Part shown: positions 1-12,349 of the stretch, in pieces
Numbering within the stretch: position 1 is the stretch's first letter
Layout: each line of letters begins with the position of its first letter
Source: Gnetum montanum
Lineage: Eukaryota > Streptophyta > Gnetopsida > Gnetales > Gnetaceae
DNA length: 64,000 nucleotides
Assembly: GCA_015680685.1 (NCBI GenBank)
Contig: MNCI01004170.1
Coordinates: 966,061 to 1,030,060, forward strand
Reading direction: 5' to 3'
The notes under the pieces: model-generated
The model's input: the letters and a program-made list of their open reading frames with translations, nothing else
What the model was told of the DNA's origin: nothing
Databases searched by the model: none
Program-made: the position numbers and the translations under genes

Positions 1-917
1 TGAGTAGAACTCATCCCAAATCCAGACTCAAACAAACCACATCCAATGAGCTCGCATCAACACACTTAACCAATCCATCCACTTGAAGCAACAAGAATGC
101 TTCCATAAAGAGTCACCACCATTCTGAGGAGAGCGAGATGGAGAAGCAGGAAGCGAGAAAGGGCCTTAGTTAGAGGGAACCTTTAGACATGGGTAACATA
201 TCTTTCTAGTGCCATAACCAGTACTTGTAGCCCATATTGCTTTATTATGTCTAAAGGGTGTGCTTTGAGTTCTCACCTTTTTCTCCTTTTTCTCTCTTTT
301 TTTTGAGGTTTATGCATGAGAACCACACCATGAAAAGACTTATTTTTATTCACTTAGCTTCCTAATATTTGAACAATGTTAGAATGGCCGAAAACCCAAG
401 AAAAAGCAACCAAGCACCCAAGAGAATGACCAGCACCAATGCATCGAATCCCCTTGAAGTAACACCCTTTTCATCCTTTGAGTCTGTCCTTGGTTTGAAA
501 AATACCCAAGCACCAATTCATTAACAAGTTTACTTAGAAAAATGGGATTGTACAGTTCCAAGCCAAAGGAGACCATAGAGTTGTATGAATGAGTGGATGG
601 CATGGACTCATTGCCTGTTTTACCAAAAGAACCATACCTTAATATCAGCATCATAATTCAAAGGTAAAAACCAAACACTAGCAATCAATATGATATAATT
701 CAATCCACCATCATGAGCACTTATTAGATGATGAATAAAAGTAAATCAAGTAAACAAAGAAACAGTAAAAACATGAATGATGGTGTAAAACAAAAATAAG
801 AAAAGTTGAAAGAATGTGTAAAACAAAAAATGTGTAAAATAAAAATGTGTAAAACAAAAATTCAAAAAGAACTCAGGGCCTAGAACGGTTAGCATAGGGG
901 CCATCTCCCCCACGACT
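1..917 (-). mobile_element. Element A 3' region (LTR or 3' UTR), runs off the left edge
   Basis: Non-coding. Read on the minus strand it follows the integrase of element A and begins after a G-rich tract near 903-914. Line-by-line comparison shows it is homologous over its whole length to 24392-25333, which follows the integrase of element B on the plus strand. Shared landmarks are a T-rich stretch with repeated TTTTACAC words, a block around 440-640 and a block around 100-260. It is either the start of a 3' LTR or a long 3' untranslated region; the true end lies outside the window. The 91-residue open frame at 379-654 lies in this non-coding homology and is not taken as a gene. Confidence 0.7.
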
Positions 918-959
918 AAGTTGAAAGGAGGAGATTAGAAATAGTAAGCAAGGTTATCC

Positions 960-2235
960 ATCAAGAGAGGTAGCATGTGTACTGGCTGTCCTAAGCTCCT
1001 GGAAAGGTTTGGTTTGTTGCACGTTGACCAAAATTTTCTTATCTAGGCTCTCAAGTTTGTATATTGTCATGGCCCCTAAAGGAAAATTTGCATGAATAAT
1101 ATAAGGTCCTTACCACAGTGTTTGAAATTTAGTACGTTGTGGCACATGTGTGGGATTCCAGTAGAGAACCTTATCTCCTAGCTGATATTTAACTTTCCTA
1201 ATTCGTAGGTCATGACGTTGTTTATTGAAGGCCCTGTGCAATTCGTTAGATGATAGGGCATATAATTAGTTTTCATCTAGCAAGTTAGGGGTTACTAACA
1301 GTTGTTTCTATGCTAGATCAAGGTCAAGGTTGACATCACATGTCGTGGATAGTGTATGGAGCTCAGTTTGAATGGGAAGCATTGGTAATTTACCGTACAC
1401 TAACTCATAGGAAGAGTAGCTTGTAGGGAGTTTCCATGTGGAGCAGTATGCCCAAAGAGCATCATTCAGTTTAGTACTCCAGTCTTGCCTAAACTTGCTA
1501 ATGGTTCTTGTCAATATCTTCATAATCTTCCTGTTGGTGGCTTCTGCTTGACCATTCTCTTAGGGGTGGTATGGTGTAGTCAATTTATGCTCAAACCCTA
1601 AGCGTTGCATTAATTTCTGAAAAGTTACACCTATGAAGTGTGTACCATTGTTTGAAATGAGTGCACGCGGCACATCAAACCTATTTATGATTTGTTGTTG
1701 AACAAATTGTGCAATTGTAGATGATGTACAATCTTTAATAGTAGCTACTTTGGCCCATTTTGTTAGGTAATCAATGGCAACAATAAGATAAGCTTTTCCA
1801 TTGGACATTGGTGTAATCGGCCCCATAAAATCAATTACCCAAATGTCGAAGGGTTCTAACCGTTGAATTCATTGTTGTGGACCCTCCATTCTACTAGTCA
1901 TTCTCCCATCACATTGACAATGCTCACAAGATTGGACGAAATGATGGGCATCCTGAAATAATGTAGGCCAATAATATCCTGCAAGCAGGATCTTAATGGT
2001 TGTTCATCTCCTAGCGTAATGACCCCCACAAGGACCTGCATGAGCATCTTGGAAAACTTGTAGTTGATCTATATTAGGAACACACCATCAAACCAAGCCA
2101 TCGGGACACACTTTGTAAAGTTGCCCTTTGATCTCCATAAAGTACTTGGCTCGATGAAGAAACTGTTGTTTCTTCTTAAGGTTTAACTCTTGTGGTGTTT
2201 GTTGGGTGAGGAGATAGGTAAGAATGCTACCATAC
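960..2235 (-). pseudogene. Element A Ty3/gypsy integrase, decayed
   Basis: The integrase reads from about 2235 down to 960 with a few stops. The N-terminal zinc-binding region is visible near 2060-1915, with a HAGPCGGHY motif and a CEHC pair. The catalytic core covers 1830-1560: the first Asp is present in AIDYLTKW, the second is Asn in ISNNGTHF, and the Glu is present in NGQAEATN just after a stop near 1560. The C-terminal part follows at 1523-1308 with the ALWAY and LVYGKLP motifs common in plant gypsy integrases, and continues through a KVLYWNP segment to about 960. The changed catalytic Asp plus stops mean it is inactive. It is close in sequence to the element B integrase at 23040-24330, so A and B belong to one family. 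RT would lie to the right on the minus strand but is absent, so A is truncated near 2235. Confidence 0.88.
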
Positions 2236-2489
2236 CAGTTTTTCTCTGTTGGTGATTAATTATTCACTACACCAGCAAAGAGGAATTCATTATGGAAATG
2301 ATCAGAAATTGGATACTCATCCTCTTTGTTGTTCCATCCTCTTTGGTAGGTATAGTACACAATATTTCAACCTGTTTCATACATGTGTGGCTACCCATCA
2401 TGCACATGATTGGTGGGGCCACCTAGATCTAGGAGTGTGCACATCGATTTATCCTAATGTACTAGCTTTACCTAAGGTTGGTGAGTGAT

Positions 2490-4090
2490 ATGTTTAAGTG
2501 TGGCCAAATTTTCAAATCCTTATTTTTCTTTTAGTTAGTTGGTTTTTGTTTTTGTTTTATACCTTTATGACCATGGATCGTCTACCTATGTAAGAGGCTA
2601 ATGGGCTACATATGTTGTATTACAGGTCTTGTGTGTGAGTCTACTTTCACCATGACCATTTTAGGTTGTAAGGAGGAGAAGGTTCAACTTAATTAGGATG
2701 AAGTAGACTCATCACAGGAGTGGATGGCAAGTAGAGCTCTTAGGGAGATTTAAAAGAGCATCGCTGATGCAAGGTTTCTTGACTTGTCTATGCTTCCTAG
2801 TCCATCAATGTTAGTATCAGAGATGTTGAATGCGATTGATTCTTTTGATGAGAGAATCTTCAAATTCATCTTCCATGTTTATGGATTTCTTATGGTTTTG
2901 AGCATTAGCGAGTTTGTGTTCAGTAATCTCTTTGGTGTACCTTCTAATGATGTTAAGGTTTCTATTAGAGCAAGGAAAGATGTGAGCCATAGAGAGGAAA
3001 TGGAGAAATGACTTAACTCTTTTAGTAGTGGAGCATTGACATTTAATAGGTGCACAGTTGAGGAAGCCAATGAAACTTATCCTATTTTTTGTTCTCATGC
3101 CTTTTCCATGTTGCTATTGTAGAAGAAAATCATTGGTGCTCAGTAGGCTTAGACCATGAATACTAGATTTAACTAGGCTGCATTCTTGGTCATTGGGTTA
3201 TGGGATGAAATCTAAAAATTCCACAACAACCTTAATTTGATATGTTACATGCATTGCACATTCTTTGATGTGTATCTTAGGAGGTTTACAGAATTTTTGG
3301 TGGTTCTAAAAGATGGAAAGTGGATGGGCCATAATCCCTTCTATCTTTCCAAGCCTTGAGCCAAACACATCGTTCTGGTGATGCATGTCTAAGATCTAGT
3401 AGTTGAGGATATTAGAGAGTCACTATCAGTTGCCACTAAAGTTTTTAGTGGTGTGTGATATTCTTTTCCTAACAACATAGGGATTGAACCATGTGTTATG
3501 CATGGTAATGCCAAGAAAGCTAAGAAGGTACATGCAAAAGTTGATGGAACCACTAAAGAGACCACAAATTGAAACATATGTTCTTGTTGTTGATCAATAA
3601 GCATGTAAGAAGGTAGCCATCAGGTTTGGGAAGGTGCATCAATCTGTTGAAATAATGATAATTGATTTTCCTACTTTGTAGATCACTACTGCATCTTGGA
3701 TACTATTATAACTATCCTATCCTGAGATCCTTCCAAGTGGATAGACATTGAAAGGAGAAAGATCCTAGCATGAATCGATCTAGGTGAAATCAACTGGACT
3801 AATATGAGTGAAGAATAAATTTTTCATAGGTTAGAGACTAACCTCTAGAAGTTTTCTCTAGAAGATATTTCTCTAGAATCTCTTGAGGTTTGTATGAATG
3901 TGATTTAATTGTTTTTTTGTCATGTTATAGTTTTTATTTCATGTTTTGTCATTTTATGGTTACACCTTTTGGTTATCCTCGTTACTAATAGCTTGTATGG
4001 TTTATTACTTGTAGGCCCTAACCAATGGTGACGATGACATTAGTGTTGATGTGGACAATGATCCTCCTCCTCCTTCTCTAGCTTAGTTTT
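2490..4090 (+). pseudogene. Unrecognised decayed coding-like stretch
   Basis: One plus-strand frame gives protein-like sequence over about 1.6 kb, broken by stops that mostly fall where Trp would suit (TGA at 3009, TAG at several later points). The clearest open part is 2784-3011, with residues such as FKFIFHVYGFLMVLSISEF, and it continues past the stop with a plausible NSFSSGALTFNRCTVEEA stretch. Near 4030-4085 it ends in an acidic run (NGDDDISVDVDND) followed by four prolines and a stop. The layout (one long frame, acidic and proline-rich tail, nonsense at Trp codons) resembles a decayed gag or accessory ORF of a plant retroelement, but I recognise no family and name no function. Confidence 0.3.
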
Positions 4091-4695
4091 GGCTATTATT
4101 AGGCATGATATACTTTGTTATTTTGGTTATATTGTTGTAGCTATTTACTTTGGCTATCATAGCCTTTGGAGACTATATACTATTTTTGCTATTGATTATT
4201 ACACAGTGCAACTATGGCTATGGACATTTTATTTTGGTTATTGCCACATAGTGTAATTATGGTTATTGTTTTAGTTTTGGCTTAAAAAATTTATTTTTTA
4301 GCTTTTTGTGTTTTAAAATTTTTTTATTGAATTTTATTTCTTTGTTTTATTTATTTCATTTTATATTTTTATGTCAACACAAAAGAAATAGGCATAAATT
4401 GTAAACTTAACACATAAATGTAAAGGCTATGTAGCAAAATAGTAAATAAGACATAATAAGGTGAGAATTTGTAAAGTAAAAAAAATATAATATATAAATA
4501 CAAGTTAAAAATAGGTTACAAAGTAAAAGCCTATGTCATATGATGCATGTTTGAATGATTAGGTGATGTACTTAATCATGCAGTTGTTTTCTAATCTTTA
4601 AAAGATTATGAAAATTGTAAGGCCTTTGTTGCATAGTTTTGTATTCTTCATTCCTTTGCTCACAACGTTGAATGGGAGCTATTTTCACAATTCAT
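4091..4695. other. AT-rich non-coding stretch
   Basis: Very AT-rich. It holds a loose repetition of TTTGGCTAT and ATTATGGTTATT words at about 4090-4285 and then A/T-rich DNA with no coding signal. On the minus strand this is where polymerase of element G2 should follow its protease, but no RT motif is visible. Confidence 0.4.
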
Positions 4696-5184
4696 TCATG
4701 GCCTCATTTTTTTTGGTCTTGGCTTGGTCCACATCGTTGTGATTCTTGATTTTTTTTTGGTGATAGGAATTTCTTCTTGAAACTCCACCTTAGATCCTTG
4801 CTCTACATCAACATTGTTGATAGATAATAAGACTATTCCATCTCCATGGATTATAGTTTCACCTCCCTCATAAGATAGATGAATTTTTGATGGATAAGGA
4901 AAGATATTACTCATAATTTGGCTAACCAGGGCCTCCTTGGGATTAGATTAAACCTTGGTGTTTCCTCCACCACTAAGAAATTGATAGATGTGGGGAATTA
5001 TTTCCCAATAATGACGTCAAAAAAATGGATCCTCTCACTACTACTCATGATCCATTGAAGGATTTAAGAGTAGACATGAAAGTAATTTGAATATGTTCTA
5101 CCAATCCTAAATTCTCCATGATGGAAAAGAGCATAACATTCATTGTCTCTTCATCATTAACATATACATGGTGTAACTTGTATT
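4696..5184 (-). pseudogene. Element G2 protease-region C-terminal part, separated from its gag by G1
   Basis: Minus-strand frame with the segment HLSYEGGETIIHGDG and a following acidic KVEFQEE tract. It aligns along its length with the G1 copy at 11200-11600. Immediately upstream on the minus strand (near 4990-4920) the sequence corresponds to the place where G1 reads GRPWLAK, a usual end of retropepsin regions. The right edge, 5180-5184 (GTATT), is the target duplication of G1: joining 5184 to 16709 restores an unbroken alignment to the uninterrupted G1 protease. The coding stretch ends at a stop near 4696 and no RT follows. Confidence 0.7.
5180..5184. repeat. Target-site duplication of G1, left copy
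   Basis: GTATT directly precedes TGTAACAATGG, the plus-strand left end of the G1 LTR. The same GTATT follows the right end at 16704-16708. Confidence 0.75.
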
Positions 5185-6342
5185 TGTAACAATGGAAAAA
5201 TCAGTGTTGGAAAAATTGAGAGATCCCATCTGAGACAGTTTAACTCACAGATTCGCTAGCCTAAAAAAGGATTTAGAGTACCTTCATTGATCTATTTGAT
5301 CATGTAGGGATTTGAAAAATCTATTATGAAATGTTGTGAAATATGTATAAAAAGTGCAAACAAAATAAGGCCAAAACAATTGCAACTTTTGTATTAAATA
5401 GTGATAAAAATACTATAAAAAAAAATAAGTATAGAGAGAACATATCAATGTGTTTTAAAAACCCAAAAAATGTAGGAATAACTTTGAATCTAGTGTAAGA
5501 GGTAGGCTATGTTTTGCATTTAACTGCACCTTTTTGCTCGCTTGATCTGCATTGCAAAAGGCTATGAAAAGGCCATGAAAATCTGCAATAACTTCTCCAT
5601 TTTTTACTACTACTTGATATTTTAGTTGTAAGTGTGCTACACATTTTTCTTACTAAGAAAAAATTGCCAAAAGATCCCCAAATGTCTTTGAATCTAGCAT
5701 TTATAGGCTACAAAACTGTAACACTTACATCTGTTACAATTTTAAGCGTTACAAATGGCTGTCAAATCAAAGTACAGTGTGTAGGATGAAAGCCCAAGTG
5801 TCATACACTATTTCCACATGCTACCTACCATGTGGGACTGCAATGTCCATTGTGTGAAAGTAAAGCCCAAGTTGCACACACTGTCCAACATGTAGAGCTG
5901 GGATGCCCATCATGTGAAACTAAAGCCTAAATTCCACACATTGACCTCACATGTTGTCTAGTGTGTGGAGTTAGGATGTCCATTGTGTGAGATGAAAATG
6001 TCCAATCTTATAGCTTGTTGAATATTTGTAGCCTCTACAAGTTGGGATACATGGAATTTGCAACTTGTAAAGAATTTTTTAGCTTCCACAAGCTAGAGTA
6101 CAAGGAATTTATAGCTTGTGAAGGATTTTTGACCTCACAAGCTCATATACATGGGATTTACAATGTGCGAGTTGCAAACCTCATTTTTTAGATTGAAAAT
6201 GGCTTAAAATTCTGTCTAAATAAGGCCATAAGCTGAGATTTTTGGTGGGAGAATAGGGTAATTATTTTTGTGTTCAATTCTCTACCAAATTCAATAAACA
6301 TTTTGGCTATTTGCCACATGAATTTTTCTTTGAGGTGTTTCA
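5185..6342 (-). repeat. G1 3' LTR (1158 bp)
   Basis: On the minus strand it starts TGAAACACCTC at 6342 and ends at 5185. A TATAAATGC box lies near 5701-5709 on the minus strand, a plausible promoter TATA, which puts U3 at 6342-5710 and R-U5 at about 5700-5185. U3 contains two or three diverged copies of a unit with the words CACATGTTG, TAGTGTGTGGAG and CCATTGTGTGA, the same vocabulary as the 188-bp array inside the element. The U3 part is homologous to 16098-16703. Confidence 0.7.
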
Positions 6343-8380
6343 CTAGTCCTTCATTGTTGATGTTTTGAGGATTAATAGGAGAGACATTAAAAAAGAATAT
6401 GAAACACTAATATAGGTTCTTCACCAATGCTCCCTCTCTATACTTAATTATGTAGTTATTGAATCATGCTAAGAAGTGCTTATAAAGATGAAATAAGGTC
6501 ATGGTAGGATGTTGAGAGTTTGGGATGAGATAGTAGCTACTTTTGACTATGAGGTAATGGTTACATGGTTATCTAAATGGTTACATGGGCTAAGAATGCA
6601 TTCCAAATATTGTCATCATGGCTATGGTATGGTGGTGACATGCTCATTGACTTTAAAGAGATATTCATGCTTCTTTCTTGGACTACTAGTTACTCAATGA
6701 TGTTTGGGGAGAACCAGTACTTCATCCTTGGGCATCTTTGGTCATTTGGATCCTTTTTTAGAGTTATCAATTTGATTACCTTCAGGTTTCATTGGTGTCT
6801 TGGCTTTCTTGGAAATTTTCTTCCCCATTTTTTGAGGGATGAAACCTTCATCAGGTTTCATTGCCAAGGTTTATTTTTGTCTTGTTTTCTTGGTAAATGA
6901 GATGTGTTGCATTCAATGAACTTGATGACAGAGGATGTCAAAGGAGATGTCACACAACCATAATGCATGAATGTTAAACATTGGTTTTCATCATTAGGAA
7001 GGTAAGGACGACTACAATTTGGTTATGGGATTATGGCTTGGAAGGGGTAATCGAGATGATGTGAGATAAGAATTATTGACAAGATGAAATAGGTTAACCA
7101 AGTTTTGCATATTGAGATCATAGATGACTCACTTTCACAACAAATCACACTCTCACAATGATGCTGAGCTCATCTTGCAAGCACAACTCCAAGAGTATAA
7201 CAAAACAAGTCAAAGAATACATGTGTTTACAAAAGGTTACATGAGGAAATAGATATATATAGGTCATCATTGGTAACAAATGGCAGAACATGAGAACTCT
7301 GTTTCATGCTTTGTAAATTCTAAAAAAGTTTTCAGTGTTTTTGAGATACCAAAAGAGATATGAGGTCATGTAGGCTTGCTTGTTATAGGCCACAAGAGTT
7401 GTCCATATCATATGTGCTCATTCAAACCTATAAACAAAGGCAAGCAATACTAAAAGAAACAAATTAATTGTTAGATATAATTAAGATCACATGAAGGCTT
7501 TAATGTTGCCTTGTAGGGGTTTGATGATGTCTTAAGCAAGCTAGATTCTAGTAAGGAACTTGGTTTCATGCATTTTCTCCTCACCATCATGGTTTGAAAT
7601 GGGGAATTCGACTAGGGAATCCTTTGTAATGTTTCTGGCTATTAAGATTAAAGGTGGTTAAGCCAATCTAAGGCATTAAGGCTACATAGTCAAAGGATTA
7701 TAGGCTCTTAGCTTAGGCATTCACGAATGACTTATTTGAATCAACATCACAAGAAAGATTTACTTGGGTTTAAAGACTAGTCGAATTGCTTCTTCATCCT
7801 TTTAGCTTAGTCCTACATGTCAACATAAGCACATAAAAAAAAATCTGCATGATAAAATTGTTAAAAAATATTAAAAAGATGGAAAATGTAGTAATAATAA
7901 AGCACAATATAATAGTATAAGGTCAAAACCAAATAAAACAGGGCAATACTGGGCAAAACTAGGTAATACAAGGTAGAATAAGGCTTAGATGATGTAGAAT
8001 AAGGTTAAACAAGAGTTAAATGAGTTCGACATAATGCAAAACGATGCCAAAAGGGGCCAAATACTATCAAATGATGTAGGATGTGGTTAAGTAAGGTCAA
8101 ACAAGAGCAAACACAATCAAATATAATAACATTTGTTTGTTTGTTCTTTGTTTTATGGTCAAAATAAAATGAAATTTAGTGAAAACAAGCCATAAAGGGT
8201 TAAAATAAGCAAGAAAAAATAAGAAAAAGAAGGCTATAAATTGTAAAAATAAGTAAGAATATAATAAAATTAATAAAACTCTTAAAAATAGGGCAAAAAC
8301 CTATGTAAACTGGTTGTAAAATACTTGAAAACTAGCTTCTCATGGTCAAATAATATGAAAAAGAAAAATATTAAATTCTT
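6343..8380. other. Non-coding interior of G1, with an LTR-like segment
   Basis: No convincing coding sequence. The open frames at 6509-6900 have no recognisable similarity and unusual composition. A segment ending at 7825 reads TGTTGACATGTAGG on the minus strand and has a CCTATATATATCTAT box near 7247-7262, so a degraded minus-strand LTR from about 7825 to 6960 is possible; its other end and a target duplication were not found. From 7840 to 8330 the DNA is A-rich with repeated AAGGTCAAA and AAAATAAG words. Confidence 0.35.
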
Positions 8381-8384
8381 AGCA

Positions 8385-10790
8385 TATGGGGACTAGTTCC
8401 TTAGCATGTGGCTAGTTTGGGCTATCATCACAATGTGTGGGATCTAAATCCTTAGCATGTGAAGAATTCTTACCAAGTTTGGGGTTGTTTTGACATAGTT
8501 TGACTAACTCCAAGCTACATAGGACTATTGTAAGGCTTATTTGGCTACTTTAGGCTATAAATTGATAAGCTTGGGCTAAGTTTTAGCTTGCTAAAGCTCC
8601 ACGCATGCTTGCTAGTATGTAGGATAGGGTGTCCCATCATATGGAACTAGAAACCAATTTTTTGAGCTTGCAAAGATCATTTTTATAGCTATTCCTCCAT
8701 CCTAAGGTTTGTGGAGCTTACTGGTCAATTTATGAGTGTTTTTGAACATAGTGTTTCTTGTTTGAAAACTCCATCCACTACCCCACACATTGCCTAGCAT
8801 GTAAGATAGGGTTCCGATTATGTGGGATAAGAAAGATTTTTGACCAAGTTTCTGCACTTTCCTAAGTTCCTAAGATAGCATTGGAGTTGTAGGGAATAGT
8901 TTCACCTTTTTTAGGTAATTTGAGATGGGTTTGAAGCATGGTAAAGCTTTGGGAAATTCCCATATGTTGCCTAGCATATGAATCTTGCCTTCCCATTCTG
9001 TGGGCTCTAGAATCATCATCAGGTATCTCGTTATGATCATTTTCTTACTCTCTCTTTTAGCTTGGGCCTTCTAGATGCACTAAGAAATTAATGGACAATT
9101 TTTGGTCATATTTCAATCATTGAAAGGCTTACATGTTGGGCCTACATGCTAGCCAGTGTGTGGGACTAGTAGCCCATTGTGCGGTATTTGGCCAAGCAAT
9201 TTTTGAGGCATTTCAGCTCCATTTTTAGCAGTTTTAGATTCATAGGGCAATGCTGAGGCTAAGGAGAAGGGCTTTGCAAGCCTTTGGACTATTTTAATCA
9301 AGTTTTGAAGCTCATGGAGGCTTCTACTATTGCCATACATTGCTCCACATGCTGCCTAGCATGTGTGATCTTTCTGCCTAGCCTGTGGGATTAAAAAACA
9401 ACTTTTAGTTGCTGAAAAGGTCTAATTTCTGCTGAAATTTCAACTACTAGGCTATGTGGAACTCTCTAGAAAATTAATATGTAATTTTTATGTTGTTGTT
9501 TGTTTGTGTGAGGCTTACATGATGAGACCACACACTAGCCAACATGTGGGCTTGATATCCCATCATGTGGAACTTAGCACTATTAGTTTTGAAAGATTTT
9601 GACTTTATTTCTTAGCTTATTAATGCTCTTAAGTTAGTGGCTAGGGTTTGGTAGCTTGTATCATAGTTTTGAAGCTATTTTGGATAAGAGAAAAGCTTTT
9701 TTATCCCCCACAGACTAGCTCACATGCTAGCTAGCACGTGAGAACTAAAGTTCTATCATGTGGAGTTAAAATCCATTCTTGTGGAGCTCTTTTGAGTAGT
9801 TTTTTTTCTATTCTAGGCCTTTGTTAGAATATAAGGTTAGGTATATGGAAAATAGATATTCTAATGATAAAAGAGGCTAAGCAAAAGATTCTTGAAAGTC
9901 CACTTGTTGTCCTACATGCTAGCTAGCATGTGGAACTTGTGTGTTCAACATGTGAGGTTCAAACTTAGCTTTTCTTGGCTCAAAATTGGTTAGATCTTAT
10001 TTTATTTTATAATTTAGGTCTCTCAAGCTTTACCAATCAAATTCAAAGTAATTTTGAGCATTAGAAACTTGTCAAAAGTCCTTCAACACATCCTACATGT
10101 TGTTAGCTTATGGAATCTCTTTGCCCATAATTTGGGACAAATTTTGACAATTTTTAAAATTTTTTCAACTTGGTTTTGAAGCTCTAGAATCACTAGTGTC
10201 AGTGCCTAGGGTTTTGGATAGAGATTACCAAATTTGAAGGTTATTTAAGGCCATGAAAAAGCTTGTTGGAGCTCACACGCTGTTCCACATGTTGGTCAAC
10301 ACGTGGGGCTTATGTGCCTAGTGTGTGAAGCGATTATGAGGTTCTTCTTGGCTAGTTTGGCTTGTTTTTTGGCATGTAGGAGCTCTTATGATAGCATCTA
10401 GGATCTGTAGAAGGGTCCTACATCTTTTTGGCAAGTTTTAGTAAGGTTTGATGTGTCTTTAACTTCTTGAAACATCCACACACTACTTTGCACATTGCAT
10501 ATTCTATGGGACCTATCTCCCTAGCATGTGGGACCAAAATCTATCTTCTAATTGCTTGTAAAATTCATTTTTTCACTCAACTTTGCATCCTAGATCTTGT
10601 GCAACCCACCAAGAAGCATAAGGAGTAGTTTTGAGCTCAAATTTTGTTGATGTAAGGTCCACACATTACCTCACATGTTTCACAACATGTAGGATAGCGG
10701 CCTTAGTGTGTAAGAACTAAACAAGTTATTTTTGGTGGATTTCAACCTTTTTTTTTTGGTCTTTTTAGGCTTCTAAGGCAGTGTTTCAAC
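8385..10790. repeat. Satellite-like tandem array, ~188-bp period, about 12 units
   Basis: Each unit contains a palindromic core like CACATGCTAGCTAGCATGTG, followed about 25 bp later by a word like CCCATCATGTGGGACT, then 100-120 bp of less conserved T-rich DNA. Core positions are about 8611, 8795, 8971, 9151, 9357, 9537, 9731, 9924, 10105, 10296, 10498 and 10682. Steps run from 176 to 206 bp with a mean of 188; weaker cores lie near 8405 and 8453. Copies are strongly diverged outside the core. The array lies between protease and 3' LTR of G1, and its words recur in the G1 LTRs and at 15835-16010. Confidence 0.8.
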
Positions 10791-11169
10791 TATAAGGAGA
10801 ATTTTGGAGTTGGAAATGGGAAGACATAGAAGCCACATGTTTTCCAATTTTAGGCCTTAGTAGGCAATGAACATAATTATCTACTAAGTGTGGGATAATC
10901 TCGAAAGAAAATAAAAGAATAAAAATTTTTTTGAAAGATGATATAAAGCCACAAAATGAGATAGACAATAATTAGTGAAGGAAGGAGAAAGATGGTGATT
11001 GCGAATTTGTTACTTGATCGTTGACATATCAAGGAATTCCTTCTTCACATTTCTATGCTCAACATCCTTCTTATTCTATATGGTAAGTAGAAGGTTTTCT
11101 CATTGGTTGTTTTATGTCATAGAATTGGCACTATTAACATTGTTGTTATTGTTAGTGGCTTCAGCTAAT
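10791..11169. other. G1 spacer between protease region and tandem array
   Basis: AT-rich DNA without a recognisable gene. On the minus strand the protease-region frame continues as an Asn-rich tract (several AAC and AAT codons near 11140-11160) and then meets stops. Confidence 0.35.
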
Positions 11170-11870
11170 GTGTTGGGAGTTTCATCTTGAAACTCCACCT
11201 CTAAACCTTAGTCAATGTTAACATTGTTAACCAATGGTAGAGACACGTTGTCTTCATGGATCACAATTTCACCACCTTCATATGACAAGTAAATCTCCTG
11301 ATGTATAGGGGATGAGACTACCTGAAGCTTTGCTAACCATGGCCTCCCTATGATCAAGTTGAAGCCAGTGTCTTTTGAACCACTAGGAAGTTGACAGATG
11401 TGGGAAACTATTCTCTGGCTATGAAATCCAAGGAGATAGAACCTTTCACTACTACCTATGATCCATTGAATGAATTGAGTGTTGAGGTAGATGTCTCTTG
11501 GATAATTTCAGTTATGCCTACTTTCTCAACAATTGTGAATGGTATCACATTAGTTGTAGCCCCATCATCTATAGAAACTCAATGAACCTTATACCTACCA
11601 ACACATATGGTAATGAGGAGAGATGCAGATAGCACTTCTCCATTTCATGGGTCAATCTTTACTTCATAATCATGAAAGGTGAGCTTGCGTTGATGTTTGT
11701 CCTTAGTAAGCAAGGATTGCTCAATGATAGAGTGAATGGAATCTTTATTAGTAGGCATGTCTCTGCTCACAAGAATAAAGTTTAAAATTTCAGCTAGTGC
11801 ATCTCTATGAGTAGGAGAAGTCATTAATATATCATATATGTTCAACGATGTGTTCTTTTGATTTAGGGAA
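11170..11870 (-). pseudogene. G1 protease region
   Basis: The minus-strand frame holds a GRPWLAKL motif near 11350-11325, typical of the C-terminal end of gypsy retropepsins. It is followed by IYLSYEGGEIVIHED, which matches the G2 copy at 4696-5184. The upstream half, about 11845-11600, includes the open stretch 11645-11845 ending HDYEVKIDP. Isolated stops interrupt it. I could not place the catalytic Asp-Ser/Thr-Gly triad confidently. In a complete gypsy element RT follows protease; here a spacer and tandem array follow instead. Confidence 0.6.
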
Positions 11871-12349
11871 CATTTGGTTTATTCCATTGGTATGAGGAAA
11901 TCCTTTTCCTTAGTGTGTGATTTTTCAACCTTGGTGGCCTTGATTTTCTCCATTCTTCCTAGAATTTTCAATTTAGGTTTCAGTGTATGTTGCTTAGGTC
12001 TCTTATTCATGGATGTAGCTAATCTTCATATAAGTCTTGGTGGATTAGCTTCCTTCCAAGACTTTTTTTGTTGGCTTCCTTTAATGGGCTTAGTAATTAG
12101 TTTGATAATAGGTTATTTTTGTTGCCATTGTTGTGTCTTCTTGTTAACCATTGACTTATTAACCACAATAGGCAAGCCTTAGTCATGAGCTATCATAGGT
12201 TTGCTTGTAGATGATGGTGATACCCTAATAACGAAAGGTTCCCTAGCCTTACAAGGGTTGGTAATGTTTTGCTTAGGTCATGATGTTGATACCACTAAAG
12301 GGGGGACACATATGTGGACCTTTTGGTTTGCTCAAAATGTTAAGTAACA
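11871..12349 (-). pseudogene. G1 gag-protease linker with repeated Pro/Ile-rich motif
   Basis: Minus-strand sequence aligned with the G2 linker at 17000-17450. It is rich in Lys, Pro and Ser and carries a short peptide motif resembling PFVIRVSP near 12235; related motifs recur at about 13610 and 13660 in G1 and around 17405, 17455 and 17515 in G2. This suggests a repeated linker peptide. The left boundary is the start of the protease region and the right boundary is the solo LTR insertion. No known domain is recognised. Confidence 0.45.

Noticed and set aside
8385-10790. Regularly spaced palindromic repeats could suggest a CRISPR array
   Set aside because: The spacing is ~188 bp, repeats are strongly diverged, the context is a plant retrotransposon and there are no cas genes.
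11874-12182. 102-aa hydrophobic plus-strand open frame
   Set aside because: Antisense of the Lys/Pro-rich G1 gag-protease linker, homologous to G2 on the minus strand.
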